A stretch of 64,000 bases of DNA from Ampelomyces quisqualis (lineage: Eukaryota > Ascomycota > Dothideomycetes > Pleosporales > Phaeosphaeriaceae). Below the pieces are notes generated by a model, which was not told where the DNA came from, did no database searches, and saw only the letters and a program-made list of their open reading frames with translations. The stretch covers positions 1,612,001 through 1,676,000 of the forward strand of contig JAGTXZ010000024.1 in NCBI GenBank assembly GCA_018398575.1, written 5' to 3'. The translations under genes and the position numbers were made by a program. Each line of letters begins with the position of its first letter. Position 1 is the stretch's first letter. This document shows, in pieces, positions 8,949 to 20,938 of the stretch.

Positions 8949-10358
8949 CTAGAACGCTACGCGACGCATCATCTTGGTGAGGGAAGGAAATGTGTATGCG
9001 CTTGGTACCATCTGCTTCGGACCACGCGCCAATTCCATCAATGTATCTTCCATTCCTTGCAGCAGCGCCACCGCCGTAGCGTTGTCCCAATAACTCTCAT
9101 TGTAAGTGACACTCAGATTGAGTTCACCGTCCCAAATCCAAGTATGGACCATCATCCGCATGGACAAAGTCTCAGCGCCGAGCCAAAAGTCCGTAACTTC
9201 CACGAGTCCTTCTCCAACGTGTTTCGTGACTTGCTCGTTAACAACGCCCAAGTATGCGAAGCGTGGCTGGAGCTGGTTTTCCGTCTCTCCCAAGGGCGAG
9301 TCTGGATCGTTCAATGCTTCTGCAAGGCGCTTGTGAAAAAGATACGATGACTGCAAGTACGGTCTGTAGCCTTTGGCATAGACTGGGGCAATTTCGTTGT
9401 AGTAAGATCCGAGATTTGTTTTTGCTGAAACCTTCACCTCGGTAGTAATGACGCTGGTATAGCTTGTTGGCGAGTGTTTCGGTTCCGCACCTTCGGGAAT
9501 GAGATCCCGAAGATTGGAGTGAAAGGAAGCCATGAAGCTTCGGGGTTCGGAGGTGGGCACGAGTTTGGCGACTGAAGCGATGAGAGCCGAGTTCAACACC
9601 ACGTCGATAGCGAGCGATGTGGCGGCACAGCTGGAAACGAGTAAACTTGTTCCGCTCCTGGACAATTTCAGTACTTGTCGTTTTGTACATCCGGGTTTTG
9701 AAGAGGATATGGTAGGGACCATATTCAGAACTGGTCTATGGGGTTTCAAGGCATCTAGGCGTTCCATAACTGCGGCCTCGACTTCTGATGTTGATATCTT
9801 GTGGATATCTAGAGTGGCTTCCATACTTGGTGTCAAGTTCTTTGCACATCCACCAAACACAAGGTTGGGATCCATGTTGGCTAGGGATTCGATCAGATGA
9901 TTGAGGCAGAAGATGGCACCTCGAGCATCAACACGATAGTGTGGGGACCAGATCAACACATCGCCATTCTCGGGCAGGAAGTAACACTGCATCAGCTCAT
10001 TCCTTGGGATGCGGCCCAGTAGCTCGTCCACTGATTTGTCTTCGACGACTGAGAAGGTGGCCGAGACCCAAAGGGCGATTGATGTCGCGTCACCAACGCG
10101 ATAAACATAGTTGCCATCGTAAGGAAAAGCCGCGATTTCAGGATGGTTGTATCGAACTTGTTTCCACGCAGTCCGTAGGTAGGCAACAGGGTCTTCTACC
10201 GACGGAGCAAACTTGAGCCTGGCGACCGCGTTCTTAGCCCAGTTGTCGCGACCGATAGCATTTGGAACATTGCGAGTGAGCATGTTCATCCTCTCAAGGT
10301 AGCTCTGAGGACGCTCCCAGCGACCGGGTCGAGTTTCTTTCCATGCCAGGTCCTGCAT
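8949..10358 (-). CDS. Acyltransferase of the chloramphenicol-acetyltransferase-like fold (Tri3-type O-acetyltransferase)
   Basis: A single exon of 469 codons. The N-terminus (MQDLAWKETRPGRWERPQSY...) and the catalytic HxxxD motif in SPHYRVDARG (about residue 139) match fungal alcohol O-acyltransferases related to trichothecene 15-O-acetyltransferase. A DFWLGAETLSMRM segment lies near the C-terminus. Such enzymes move acyl groups from acyl-CoA to hydroxyls of secondary metabolites. The substrate cannot be inferred; no other biosynthetic gene sits beside it, so it is not evidence of a trichothecene pathway. There are three TACGGAGTA-type nonamers in its upstream region. The start is the first ATG of the frame and is followed directly by family-like sequence. 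Confidence 0.85.
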   Translation of the reverse strand: MQDLAWKETRPGRWERPQSYLERMNMLTRNVPNAIGRDNWAKNAVARLKFAPSVEDPVAYLRTAWKQVRYNHPEIAAFPYDGNYVYRVGDATSIALWVSATFSVVEDKSVDELLGRIPRNELMQCYFLPENGDVLIWSPHYRVDARGAIFCLNHLIESLANMDPNLVFGGCAKNLTPSMEATLDIHKISTSEVEAAVMERLDALKPHRPVLNMVPTISSSKPGCTKRQVLKLSRSGTSLLVSSCAATSLAIDVVLNSALIASVAKLVPTSEPRSFMASFHSNLRDLIPEGAEPKHSPTSYTSVITTEVKVSAKTNLGSYYNEIAPVYAKGYRPYLQSSYLFHKRLAEALNDPDSPLGETENQLQPRFAYLGVVNEQVTKHVGEGLVEVTDFWLGAETLSMRMMVHTWIWDGELNLSVTYNESYWDNATAVALLQGMEDTLMELARGPKQMVPSAYTFPSLTKMMRRVAF

Positions 10359-11723
10359 GGGAAAGGAGTGAATGTGAAAGAGGTGTTTGATCTGCTAGGG
10401 TGCTTGGAAAGTGTTTGGTGTTCTTGAATGAGAGGACTGTACCAGATTTATATGCCTGGAGCATCAAGTCTATATTCGAAACAAACCTGACGCATCAAAG
10501 GGCCATGGTCATGGTTCAGGCAGAAGGTCAGACCTCACAAGCTGGCATACCTGCTCCTTCCATTGTCAACATCAGCCAGCGTACTAGCTTTGGCTGTGTG
10601 TATTTTGGATGGGCTACAGCTGCACCAAATATCACTCCGATTACTCCGTAATCATATATAATATTACTCCGTACACCACAAAACAGTTCCAAGAAGAACT
10701 TTAGGTCTTGGGTACCTGTAGTTGACAGTTGTCGAGAAGTTCAGGGGGGGCATATGCCTTGAGCAAATAGCCCACAGATTTAGAGCGGGACGGATTCCAT
10801 GGATCACCTGTGCACAACAGTAACGTTACGTGTACGGAGTATGTGGGCCATCCTACCTGAGCAATGGCGCAAAGCTTCACATGGACTGCCCCTGTAGCGG
10901 ACCGCACGATTCGGCCCGCTTGAATGATGTAGGAGAATCGATCGGATGCATAGAATACGGATACTGACCACAGAAATTGTAGAGGCGACGATTACCATGC
11001 TACTCTGTCGCTCGCAACATATTTCCGTGGTGGTTTTTTATACTCCTGTGGCATATGTCCTATCTTCCTTATCGTTGATGTCCCTTCGGATATCTCTTGA
11101 TTGGCCTATGACGTAGAGGTGAGAGCTCCAGTTACCAGGTCGCAGTTCGCTACAAGGGGTGATCATGAACGGACGAGAAGTGGGACAACGAATCTTCCAC
11201 CCAAATCGACCATTTTCTATACAAATTTCGTCCGTGCACAATGGGACCTTCTCATCCGTTCATGCTACCCCCTGTACTAACTATGGGCTGATGGAATCAG
11301 TCGCTCGGAAGGAATCCGATACATCTGGAGGAAGAACCCTCCCTGAAAGTCTCATGGCAGCTGGAGGCTTGGCGGTCGATTATGCTTTACATATCGTACC
11401 AGGCTATTGATTGGCTGGGTCCAGGAGTGGAAGCGCTAACAAACAGCCATTCGATCGTGAAAGTAGCTCGTCTCCAATGTCAATCTCAGAATGCGAAATA
11501 ATCGTTGACCAATCTACAGGGTATGCGCACGTCGTGTCGCATCCTGAACCACTTTCCACGAATGAGAGGCTGTAATGGACCCGATCTGAAGCCTGCCATC
11601 GGTCAAACCGTCAAAGGTCAGGCCGGTGTAACTTGTTCAAAGGGCATTTCGAACCTGTTATCTCTTGTCGTCCAGAAGGAGTAGCCCGAGCCAAACCTCG
11701 GCAATGTCAAAGCACCACCACGA
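10359..11723. other. Intergenic region with three TACGGAGTA nonamers
   Basis: No supported gene. The nonamer TACTCCGTA occurs at 10642-10650 and 10665-10673 around a TATATAATAT stretch, and its complement at 10833-10841. Small ORFs (for example 11159-11410 plus) have no support. Confidence 0.5.
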
Positions 11724-12284
11724 CTACAATCTCGACCATTCTCTGCCAGCCAACCTCAAACCTTCTTCACCATCAACAAGCACACACCAGCCTTCCCCTC
11801 CACCTCCCCCAGTGCCGCCAATAGCAGCTTTGAAGTTCGCTTTCGCATACTCCAGCACCTCTTTGTCGAAACTCCCCGGCTGCAGCCATACCGCAGGTAT
11901 TCCTGCCTCTTTCGCCTCTTTGAGTAGCTGCTTAGTCACCGCTGGTGGCGTAATCACAGAAAGCGAATATGATGATGCGGGTAGATCTGAAAGTGCATTT
12001 GGCGATGGTACTGTGGTATGGTCGCACTTCAGGATGTTGACCGTTGGCGAGCGTGGATTGATTGGTGTTGCTGGAAGTGAGTGTCGTAGGTACCATTCAA
12101 ATACTGTTTACATAGTCAACCGCTGTTTCTTCGATCATGGTGGAATGCTATTAGCGTTACTCTTGTGGCCGTACTTGCTTGGGTCAGAGGATGCGCCAGC
12201 GACGGCAAATCGCGGCGATGAGAAGAAGGTTTTTAGCGCTACGTCCATCTCTTCTTCGCGCTTTTGGCCTCTTGTTGTTGGCAT
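11724..12284 (-). CDS. CoA-binding (YccU-like Rossmann) domain protein
   Basis: Model (minus): 12161-12284, 11724-12103 (167 aa). Exon 1 gives MPTTRGQKREEEMD...FFSSPRFAVAGASSDPSKYGHK, and after a 57-nt intron (GTAACG, branch TTGACT) comes IFEWYLRH. The glycine-rich AVAGASSDPSKYG is the nucleotide-binding loop; VITPPAVT and GIPAVWLQPGSFD are the other conserved strands, and EGWCVLVDGE near the end is, from memory, a shared fungal tail. These small proteins bind CoA or a related nucleotide; the cellular role is unclear. Length is normal for stand-alone members. Confidence 0.9.
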
Positions 12285-12928
12285 TTATGTGGTCCTGACA
12301 ACTATGGATTCGTGTGGTAGAATGGCTTCGAGAGGGGAATGATGGGAGGAGAAGTACGCCAGATACCGAGGCTCACCCAAGCATCACGTCATCACTCCGA
12401 GTTTCGCGTGCTTTGCTCTTGCTTTCGCCATCAGACATCATCACACTATCTATTTATTAGGCTTTCAAATAATAACCTTTTTCACTTGGAATGATGTAGG
12501 CATCCGAACGCGACCCAATGCAAGACTCACTCGGATCACAACTTGCAATTTTTTTGATGGTAGGCTTCAGCTGTCATATCATCAGCTTCGTGTTACCCTT
12601 GAATCAACACTGTTCAACAGCCCAGCAAGTGTTTGCAAGCGTGAATTCTTGTGGGTGTCAAACAAAAATTATCAGGTGTCGTTCAACACACAATTCATCC
12701 CATCATAGGCCCATAAAAATATGTACAAAGAGCATAGAAACCACCCGCACGAATGGGCTCGATGCCGAAAACAATGCTACCCCTATACAACGGCAATTCC
12801 AAACAGGCGCACAAATATCCCTAGTCTACAAAACATGCGAACGCGCAAAAACTTGCAGCGAGCCAGACATTTGCGACAACACAAGTACACACAGAAGAAG
12901 ACAAGACGGCGCTGATAGATATCCCAAC
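12285..12928. other. Intergenic
   Basis: No gene supported. It holds the promoter of the CoA-binding gene and the 3' end of the GPI-type gene. The plus ORF 12518-13003 is Thr/Arg/Asn-rich and looks non-coding. Confidence 0.45.
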
Positions 12929-13498
12929 TCACGCAAAAGCCACCACCACAACCGAAAGAACAATCTAATCACTGCATTAGTATTCGTCCAGCACCAATCA
13001 TAATCATCACCAGCACAGTATAAAAAAAAGACTCACCATAACCCGCTCATCAACCCACGCCCTCGCCCCCGCGCCATGAGTTGCAATCGGCCTAGCATCT
13101 GCCGTCCTCGTCGTCGCCTCACTCCTCGTCGTCGTCAAACTCCACACCGTCGACGTAGTGCCCCCCAGAAACCGAATCGTACTTGAATCCGCACTCGTGC
13201 TCGGCCCAATCTGATCCGTTCGTCGCCTCGACGTCGTGCCCCCCTCTTCCGGTGCGCCAGGGACTTCCGGGTCATCTGGTTTGCGATCTGGTTTTGGTGC
13301 TGGGGCTGCCGGTGGTCTAGGTGCGGGGGGTGGAGGGGGCGGAGGTCTAGGTGCGGGTGCGGGTGCGGGCGGAGGAGCGGGAGCAGCGTCTGGACTGGGG
13401 AGGCGAGGGAATATAGGTGCTGGGGTTGTGTTGCGATGGGGGATTTGTGTTGCGCATGCTGCGCTCAGGAAGAGCAGGATGAGTGTTGAAGGTAGCAT
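12929..13498 (-). CDS. Secreted proline-rich protein with a GPI-anchor-like tail
   Basis: Model (minus): 13037-13498, 12929-12964 (165 aa). The ATG at 13498 is chosen over an upstream one (13618) because it opens a clean signal peptide, MLPSTLILLFLSAACA. Next come a Pro/Ala block (residues about 30-75), a Thr/Ser-rich region, and GAGARAWVDERVM. A 72-nt intron (GTGAGT, branch TACTAAT, acceptor GATTAG) joins the tail IVLSVVVVAFA, a hydrophobic C-terminus as expected for GPI addition near the GAGA residues. Probably a wall or plasma-membrane surface protein of unknown function. Alternative splice outcomes at this intron are described in the findings. Confidence 0.75.
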
Positions 13499-15592
13499 TT
13501 TGAAGTTGGTACGTGGACTTGTGGAATCGCGACTTGCTGTGGAAGGTATTTCGTATGTGAGGAGCTTTGCTATTTTACTATACTGTGGCTTCGGACTCGG
13601 AGAACACATGATGTTCACTGCCTACAGGCGTAGAAGGCTGTGTTTTGGGGCTGACGTTAGACCAGTAGTATCGTGGCTGTGCTGTGTTGGTACCTTGAAA
13701 TCAGCCTTGCATGTAGGTACGCCTTAATTTTCTTGCTAGTATGCAACATGTTACTGGCTTGTCTCTGTCCTGAGCCAACCATACTGAATATACTTCTCCC
13801 AGAGCAATGATCTCGTCGACAAGGCCAAACCCTGCTCGGCGCAGGACAACATGACCTAGATACCGTTCGTGAACGACATGTTGAGAATGTACTCAACCAT
13901 CGCAGCTCTGCATTATTGCCAGATCAATAGGTTCAGTAATGCCGTGCTATTCGAAAACTCGAAACGCGCAAACGATGAAGTTTTCCCGATCCTCTCTACA
14001 TGTGCACGACTCATTCATGGCTCGAGGACAAGTTATGCCGCTCAACCAAGGATTGCGCACGACTCGCTCCTCAATCAGTATAGTACCAGTCCCGTCTCAA
14101 GACTCATGTGACATGTCTGGCATTTCCTACTCATGTTCATCCCCCAGGCTTCATAGCTGGCATCGCATCCCCCCACTTCGTTATGCTGCTCAAGCCGTCC
14201 GGTCCGAGGAACTGTTACACCAAGGTGCTCGAAAAGACCCCTTCATTCCATTCCAGTCATAGTCCTAGAAATCTCAGCGTGTCTGAGACGTTGACAGCAG
14301 AAAGGATTGGCGCGGGCCAGAACTTGCTTCGCGGCATACCTACTTCAAGCCGGGCTGTGGCTCCGTGTCGGTTGGTATACTACGCAAGATCCACAAAGCA
14401 AGGAAACATGATAGAGCGTATTTTTTTTTTTCGCTTGGGAAAAGTTGCTTGTAAAATTTTACCCTCATTCGCCATGTTGATCTTACCAGAGCCGGTGTTG
14501 GCGACAAAGCCCGTACTTTGTCTTCCGGTGAACGGATCGAAGTGAGGACCTCGCGGCATGACAATAACATTGAATTGGACCACTGACGTGGCAATACTGT
14601 TCCCGCCAACTCTGGTTAGCAACTGATTGGAAATTCTACCCCTCCCATGCCCGTACCTTGGTAGTTCGCAAGGTCACCTCAGCTTGTGAGCATTGATTGC
14701 GTATCCAAGTGGCTTGCGAATAGGAAATAGTTGAGCGTCATGGAGGATCGTCATCGTCAATCGCAACAAAACTTCAACAAGGACTACTTGCACGAATTTA
14801 GCACATCGTGCATCACAAAACAGGACTCGAAGGTTTCAAAGACGATTTGGCATTCAACTCAAACTATCCAGCATATCCAACGTCCAGCAGAGCTGCTGCG
14901 TTTCATGCCTACGCACTCCCATAAACGCCGAAAGTCCCGTAACAGTGCCGGGTATGGCATGAACCGCCGATGTAGACCAAGGAGATTCGTCATGATGAGA
15001 TATTAAGTACAGTCGTGATCTCCAGGTCAAAGCTATAGAAAAGCGACCTGGGGGCAGCATGTTTTTTGAAGCAAGCAATGATGGAAGAATTGGAAGGAAT
15101 AGCGCCATTGCCATAAAGGCGCAGACGTTATGTGCCACAAGTATTTGTCGTGATGAAGTAGAAAAACGAATGCGTTGAGGTGCTGACCAAGGGGAACCAT
15201 GAAGGCTCTCTGCGGATGATGTCAAGTTAAGACTTGGTCGGCTCGAGATCATTGCCATCACTCATCATATGGCCCAAACAGAGATTTTCTGGCCGGGACG
15301 TCGACCATCCGCACGACAAGAGGTCCTTTGGTGGGCGTCTGTGGCGTTGTAGCTTGAACTGGTTGCCCGGGATCTCCAGTCGTGTTCACATGGCCTGCGG
15401 GTCGCTGTGGTGCTGGCTGAGACGAATCGCGTCGTGGAAAAGACCGGATGATGTCTGTAAAGTGAACGACTCGAGCACGCGCCGAGGTCCCAGAGTAAGC
15501 CTCGCTGCAACTTGACATACGACCGGTCTTCTCGTGGCTCGAACTACGCACACGCTGTCAGCACCCCACCACTCAAGCACGTTCAAAGACAA
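13499..15592. other. Intergenic, 2.1 kb
   Basis: No gene I can defend. A minus ORF at 14380-14622 contains a protein-like stretch (SVVQFNVIVMPRGPHFDPF) but no start or splice context; plus ORF 14108-14545 and minus 14854-15261 look random. A T11 run sits near 14420. Confidence 0.4.
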
Positions 15593-16723
15593 TTAATGGT
15601 ACCGCGGCGGAGTTCCCTGGCCGTTAGGGACGCCGTTGCCGTGGGGCTGGAACTCCAATTCGCGCTTCATTGTCTCGAGTGTCTGAGGGAAGTAGGGCTC
15701 GACGCCATATGTCTTGAGGTAGCTGGCCGTCTTCTCGATGCGCTTGATCTCGCGCTGCACGCTCCACTCTTCCCCCTCACCGAAGCGGCGGGTGACGACG
15801 TCGACCATTGCAGTGTCTAGCCTCGAGTAGAAGTCGCGACGGGCTGCGATGTCACTTGCATCAGCGCTGTCGATGCCACCGTGGGAGTTGAGGTTGCCGC
15901 CAAGCTTGAGGACGAGGTCGAAAGCGTGGCGCGGTCCCTGTGGGAGCAGTGCCAGTCGCTGGATGTCGGGCAGAAACTTGAGCATTGCCGAGGCGAAGTG
16001 CGACGATGAGATGGAGTCGTTGAGGTCGTCTTGGAGACGGTGCAGATCGAAGTTGACGATGGTGATCTTGCGGTCGAGCTGGGCGTTGAGCGCGACGGCG
16101 GCGTCGGGGGTGGTGGTATCCATAATCTTAGCGATAGAGGGCGGGACGTCTAGACAACATGTGAGCAAGGCATTCGGCAGGATAGGGCGATACGGGAGAA
16201 TGCGTACCAGGTCGCAGTCCACGCTTGTCGATCCAGCCGTGCACCTCTGCGCGCTGCTGCTCGAGCTGGTCGACCCAGTTTTGCATGTCGGCAAGCTGGT
16301 GCTCGAGTTGCTCGATCTTCTCCGTGTAGGGCTGGATGGCCTGGTTGAAGGCCTGCGCAAGCAGATCGGGCATAGGCGCTGGCTGGATGCCGCCGGCGCT
16401 GCCCATGGCTGGGGCTCGGGGGGCCATGCTGGGGGGCATCGAGTTGTGTCCGTTGGAGAGGCCGCGGGTGGGGAGCTGTGTTTCCTGGGGCTGCTGTGGG
16501 CGCGGGTACATGTCGGCGTCTTCCGTGGGCGACGTCGGCTGCTGCTGCTGCGACTCCTTGCGACTTGAATCGGGGCGCTTCTCAGAATAGTCGTCGAAAG
16601 ATTGCGAGCGCGGAGGTGCGTCGTGCTCTACGTAGCTGTTGGCACGGGACGAGCGCTGGAAATGGTTAGTGGCGAGCCGTGGTGAAGTGAGTGATGGGGG
16701 GGTCTTACGCGTTTGAAGAACAT
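15593..16723 (-). CDS. Coiled-coil hypothetical protein
   Basis: Model (minus): 16709-16723, 16208-16655, 15593-16149 (339 aa), phases consistent across introns of 53 and 58 nt. The first exon is only 15 nt (MFFKR). The N-terminal third is disordered (Gln/Pro/Ser-rich). Residues about 100-150 form a likely coiled coil (EKIEQLEHQLADMQNWVDQLEQ). The C-terminal 180 residues are helical, with paired DFYSRLDTAMVDVVTRRFGEGEEW. I recognise no catalytic motif and no family. It may be a structural or scaffold protein, but that is only a guess from the coiled coil. Confidence 0.8.
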
Positions 16724-17343
16724 TATGAAGAGAGAAGGGGCGGCGAGGACGAGCGGTGCAAGGCGCGATTATATGCGCTGCTCGTGAGCCGAAATTTGTA
16801 GGTGGTTGGTGAAGGCGATGAGATTATTTTGAAAAAAGAGCATGGCGGGTCTATGGAATTGGGGGCGGGCGCCAACAGGAGGTTGGGACCGCGCGGACCG
16901 CACTTCTACCAGTAGGTCTACCGTCGCACACGCAGATTCCTTGTCGCACGACGTTTGCTCTGTTTACCGAGTACTCTTTCAGCCACATAGCAACCGTGCA
17001 GCCGAATTCCGAAGCAGCATCTACGAGTGCGACAGACGTCGTGATCTCTGCATAGACATGTTGCTGTCCATAACGATGTTGGGGGACGCGGGAACTCCCG
17101 TTAGAGAAACGCACAGGCCCTCGGCTAGGCGGATCTTGGATTCCCGCGGGTCATAATGCGACCATGAACACCACTACTTTATCGAGTACCACCCACCAGT
17201 CACGACACGGTAAAAACCGGCTCAACAACACATCTGCTGTTTTTCTGTCTTCCTGCACCATGCGTGAAATCTCATGACTCGAGTGCCATGGAACCAATAT
17301 GGCACGAACCAGAGCTCCATTCGTCATCAATCTACGTGCACCA
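16724..17343. other. Intergenic
   Basis: Upstream region of the coiled-coil gene and downstream region of MCD4, both minus strand. No gene seen. Confidence 0.5.
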
Positions 17344-20300
17344 TTAATCAACCTGCCCATTCGACCCATCGACCCGCCCATTGCCTTCCACCCCCTTCTT
17401 TCTCGCCTCGTCAAACTCTACACCCCTAATAGTGACTTCACTATACAGCTCCAACCCCGCCACAAATACGCCCAACAAACTCGCAATGACAAAGTGACTG
17501 ATCGTCGTACCAATGTCCAACCAACTGCCCTCGTCCTTCACCATGAAAAAGAAACTCAACGTCATGACATCACTAACAGCCATGACTACCATGAAAAGTG
17601 CCGACGGCGCAACGTCTAGCCGCTTGTTGAGCAGGCCGAAGTTGGCGGACAATGCGGCAAAAGGTACCATGAGCTTGAGCATGAGGAGCGCACCTTGAGA
17701 GAAGGGATCGAAGATGGGTACGAGACGGTACACGGCGTCGAGCGAGAAGGAGGATACGGAAGCGATATTCGAAGCGCTGAAGAATGCGGACTGAATGAAG
17801 AAGAAGAAGAACAGTGCGATGCGAGCGTCGGTGAGGGTGAGTGGTCGATAGGCGCCTTGCTTAATCGCCTCGCATCGATCTGCTGCAGCCTCTACTGCAG
17901 GTTTGCAGGGATTTTTCGAAGAAGCGACGGTCGTCCTGGGATGTACGGTGGTGTGAAGGTAGACCTGGTGCTCGAGTCGCATCCAGCTGAATAGGCAGAG
18001 GCAGAAAGCGAAGTAGAAGAGTCCTTCATATGAAATGGTGAGGATGATGAACGTGGGCGCGAATTGGAGGAACACCACAACGAGTCGGTGAATGTAGTGG
18101 CTTTGAGGACAGAGGCGGTGCAGCTGTGGTAAGCAAAGGGAGAGAAAGAGTGTCGCTCTTCCCACCCAAAGTACACCAAGCGGCAGTCCTTGCCGGGCTT
18201 GGATGTAACCGATACTGCTTTTGGTGACAATCATAGAAAGCAGTACAAGGCCGAGCTGCACGCTGAGAATGACCCGGGACATGTCGTCAAATCTTGGCTC
18301 AGCAAGTTCGTCGTCAGACTTCGTGTCTGCGAGGATGCTCTTCTCGAAGAGCAGATAGAGGGCGCCCACGGCAAACATGAGAAAGCCGCCAAGCATGATC
18401 ATGGTTGTGCTCTCTGCTTTGTTCGCCGGTAGCAAGGTGAAGGCGCTCATGACAACGCACGACAGCATCCAGGTAGCAACGGTAGCCATGTTCTTCTTGA
18501 TCAAGTCTTCACCATACAGCGCTGGCCAGAACGCAGCGGCGAGATAACAGACAGTGTATATCTCCCTGGTAAAGTAACTCTGAACCTGTTAACGGGTTAG
18601 CTGGATGAATCACTAGTAATCACGATAGGTGCGTACCAAGGCTTCCAAGAGACCAAAGAACCCGAGCGTCGACAAGACCAGCTTGGCAACATCAGCGCGA
18701 GATGAGACGTGGGCAAAAAGGCTTCTACCGCCCTTGATCAACGACATCCTTCGAGCGTAGATCTCCTCCCAGAACAGGACTGGGAAGAAGGCGTAGGCGT
18801 AATAAATGATTGGAGACTGTTGCTTGAAGAGTACGCCGTACAACACGACAAGAATCGAGGAGAATCCTGTAATACTTAAAGTGTTCCGCTGCGCGGGTAC
18901 TTCCTCTGTCAGTACATGTAAGTCGATGACAGTTGTGATGGCAAACACAATCCAGCCGACATAGCCGAGCGTGATCAAAGTCCGTAGGAATAGCCAGTCG
19001 TATGTCTGCAGGTACCGGAGACCCTGGAGGCCGAGACGGATGACATCGTAAGTCTGACGAACGGCTTCATCGATATTATCCCCATCGATCGCCTTCTGTA
19101 TTTGCGCTACACGGTGCTCGACCGAATGCGCCTCGTCACCCAGTCCAGGAAACGGCTTATATTGTAGCTCAGTCGATTTCTTCAGCTCTTCTTTGACATG
19201 GTAGATCTCCAATATCTCCTTGGCATTCACCAGAAGAGCCTGCGCTTTGGACTTTGGGTCCGCGTCGAGATAAGACAGAGGGAGCACGCCGACATTGTTG
19301 GTCGGGAAGTCAAGCCCGACCAGATATGCCATGAGGGCAGCAACATCTGCTTGATCAACATCGTGACGTTCGATCGCATCCAGATTCCAGTCGGATGAGA
19401 AGCGGTCTTGGTGCCCAGGAGCCACGCCTGATGTGGTCTTGTTTGGCGTCGCTACTCCAGCACCCCACGCGATGAGAGGGGTACGCGTGTTGTCTGGATG
19501 CCCGTCTCCGTGGCTGCCCCAATCACTCATACCGTGATCTGCCGTAAACACAAAAGCCGTTTTGTTGTCGCTGTAAAAATCCTCAAACAACTCTGTAATC
19601 TCCTGCACGCCGCGATCCACAATTTGAATGTTGCGGAGATATTGCCACGAATACGGGCGATGCGCATGGCCCGTGGTATCTATTCCGAGTAAATGCAGGA
19701 AGAAGACGTTCCTCTCCTGCCTCAACTGCGCATCCAGTGTCGCATTGGTCTTTGCATCCGCAAACAGCTTCTTGACGCGCTCAAACACCCACTCATCCAA
19801 CACCCAAGCCTCCTTTGAAGAGTCTTCGAATTCAGCTTCGTAACAGTATGCGTCTACGCGACCAGGAACCGCGCCTGTCGAGAACATGGGCAGGATGTCC
19901 GGGCTGCCCCAACTCCATGTGTGGTGGCTTCTGTTGAAGACACTGTCGAAGTTGACGGGGTTGAGCTGCCATCCTGTGGTGACCGCCGACACATCCTCGT
20001 ATAATCCAGCGATGAGTGCAACATGCCCAGGCCGAGATTCGGTAGGTACGCGTGTGTGAGAGACACCGAATGTGCCACTTTCTAGGACTTTCGAGCGAAG
20101 GTAAGGAGCGAGTGGGCGCGGAGTGCTGGCGTTTCCAGCGAGCGGTGTCGGTGGATTAGGATTCGGATCAGGGAAAGACTGAAAGGCTTTGTCTGCACGG
20201 AGACCGTCACCTTCGCTTTATAATCAGCAGGCGTCTCTCGTTGGTACTGTTTAGCCTACATACCAACATATAGCACCAGTCGCTTCGCAGGTGCCTCATG

Positions 20301-20484
20301 CGTCTCCACGCCATGCTCGCGCATACCATGTACGATAGGAGAAACGAAGTATATACTAAAGCAGCTATCATGATGTCAGTGAGTGAACAAGTCCGCTAAA
20401 TCGTCGCGTCACCTACCTGTAGATATACACCAAATGGAAAACAACCGCAAGCAGCAAGAACCGATACCGACCAAATTGCGCCAT
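17344..20484 (-). CDS. MCD4: GPI ethanolamine phosphate transferase 1
   Basis: Model (minus): 20417-20484, 20264-20364, 18637-20210, 17344-18585 (994 aa; the family is about 900-1,050). An N-terminal membrane anchor (FLLLAVVFHLVYIYS) precedes a lumenal alkaline-phosphatase-like domain with DGLRADKAF, the STPRPLAPYLRS stretch, ESRPGHVALIAG and the metal-binding TADHGMSDWGSHGDGHPDN. The C-terminal half is multi-pass membrane. The enzyme adds ethanolamine phosphate to the first mannose of the GPI precursor in the ER. Introns of 52, 53 and 51 nt agree in phase. The second intron's acceptor (GCGAAG) is chosen because it restores YVGDGLRAD. Confidence 0.96.
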
Positions 20485-20938
20485 GTTGAAGAGCTCACTG
20501 GTGTAGAGTGAACAGAACGGATTAGTGGACGCAGCGAAAGAGCGGATGCCTCGTAAAGAGAGACGCGACGTAGCACCTCAATGGCCAAAGAAGCGTTGCG
20601 ACCATCGAGGTGTCCCTGCCAAGACGTGACAACTTACGTGCCGCTAGCAACTTCCATCGTCTGCAGCTTGCGCAGATTTGGATACGTGAAGACGCGCAGC
20701 ATTCACGTAGCCTGTTAGATACAGAAACAACAAGGCAACCCCTCAAATGGACGTTGCTAGAGGGCATGTTGACACGAGTTGCTCGCGTCGCGACTACTCT
20801 GTCCCAAAGAGGAAACACCGAACTCCGCAATCGTCAGGCGGAGGAGTTCATTTCATGTTGCACCAATCTGAGCTTCGCACGCAGCCTAATATCAAATCAG
20901 ACCAGAGAGAACGCTTGATTATTCTGCTACCATTATAT
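20485..20938. other. MCD4 upstream / GDI1 downstream region
   Basis: 454 bp between two minus-strand genes. No gene or distinct element recognised. Confidence 0.5.

Noticed and set aside
8949..10358. Trichothecene gene cluster membership of the acyltransferase
   Set aside because: No terpene synthase, P450 or other pathway gene lies nearby; only the fold is supported.
13236..13727. 163-codon Gly-rich plus ORF
   Set aside because: It is the mirror of the Pro-rich block in the GPI-type protein on the minus strand.
14108..14545. 145-codon plus ORF
   Set aside because: Reads through a T11 run coded as Phe and has no protein-like pattern.
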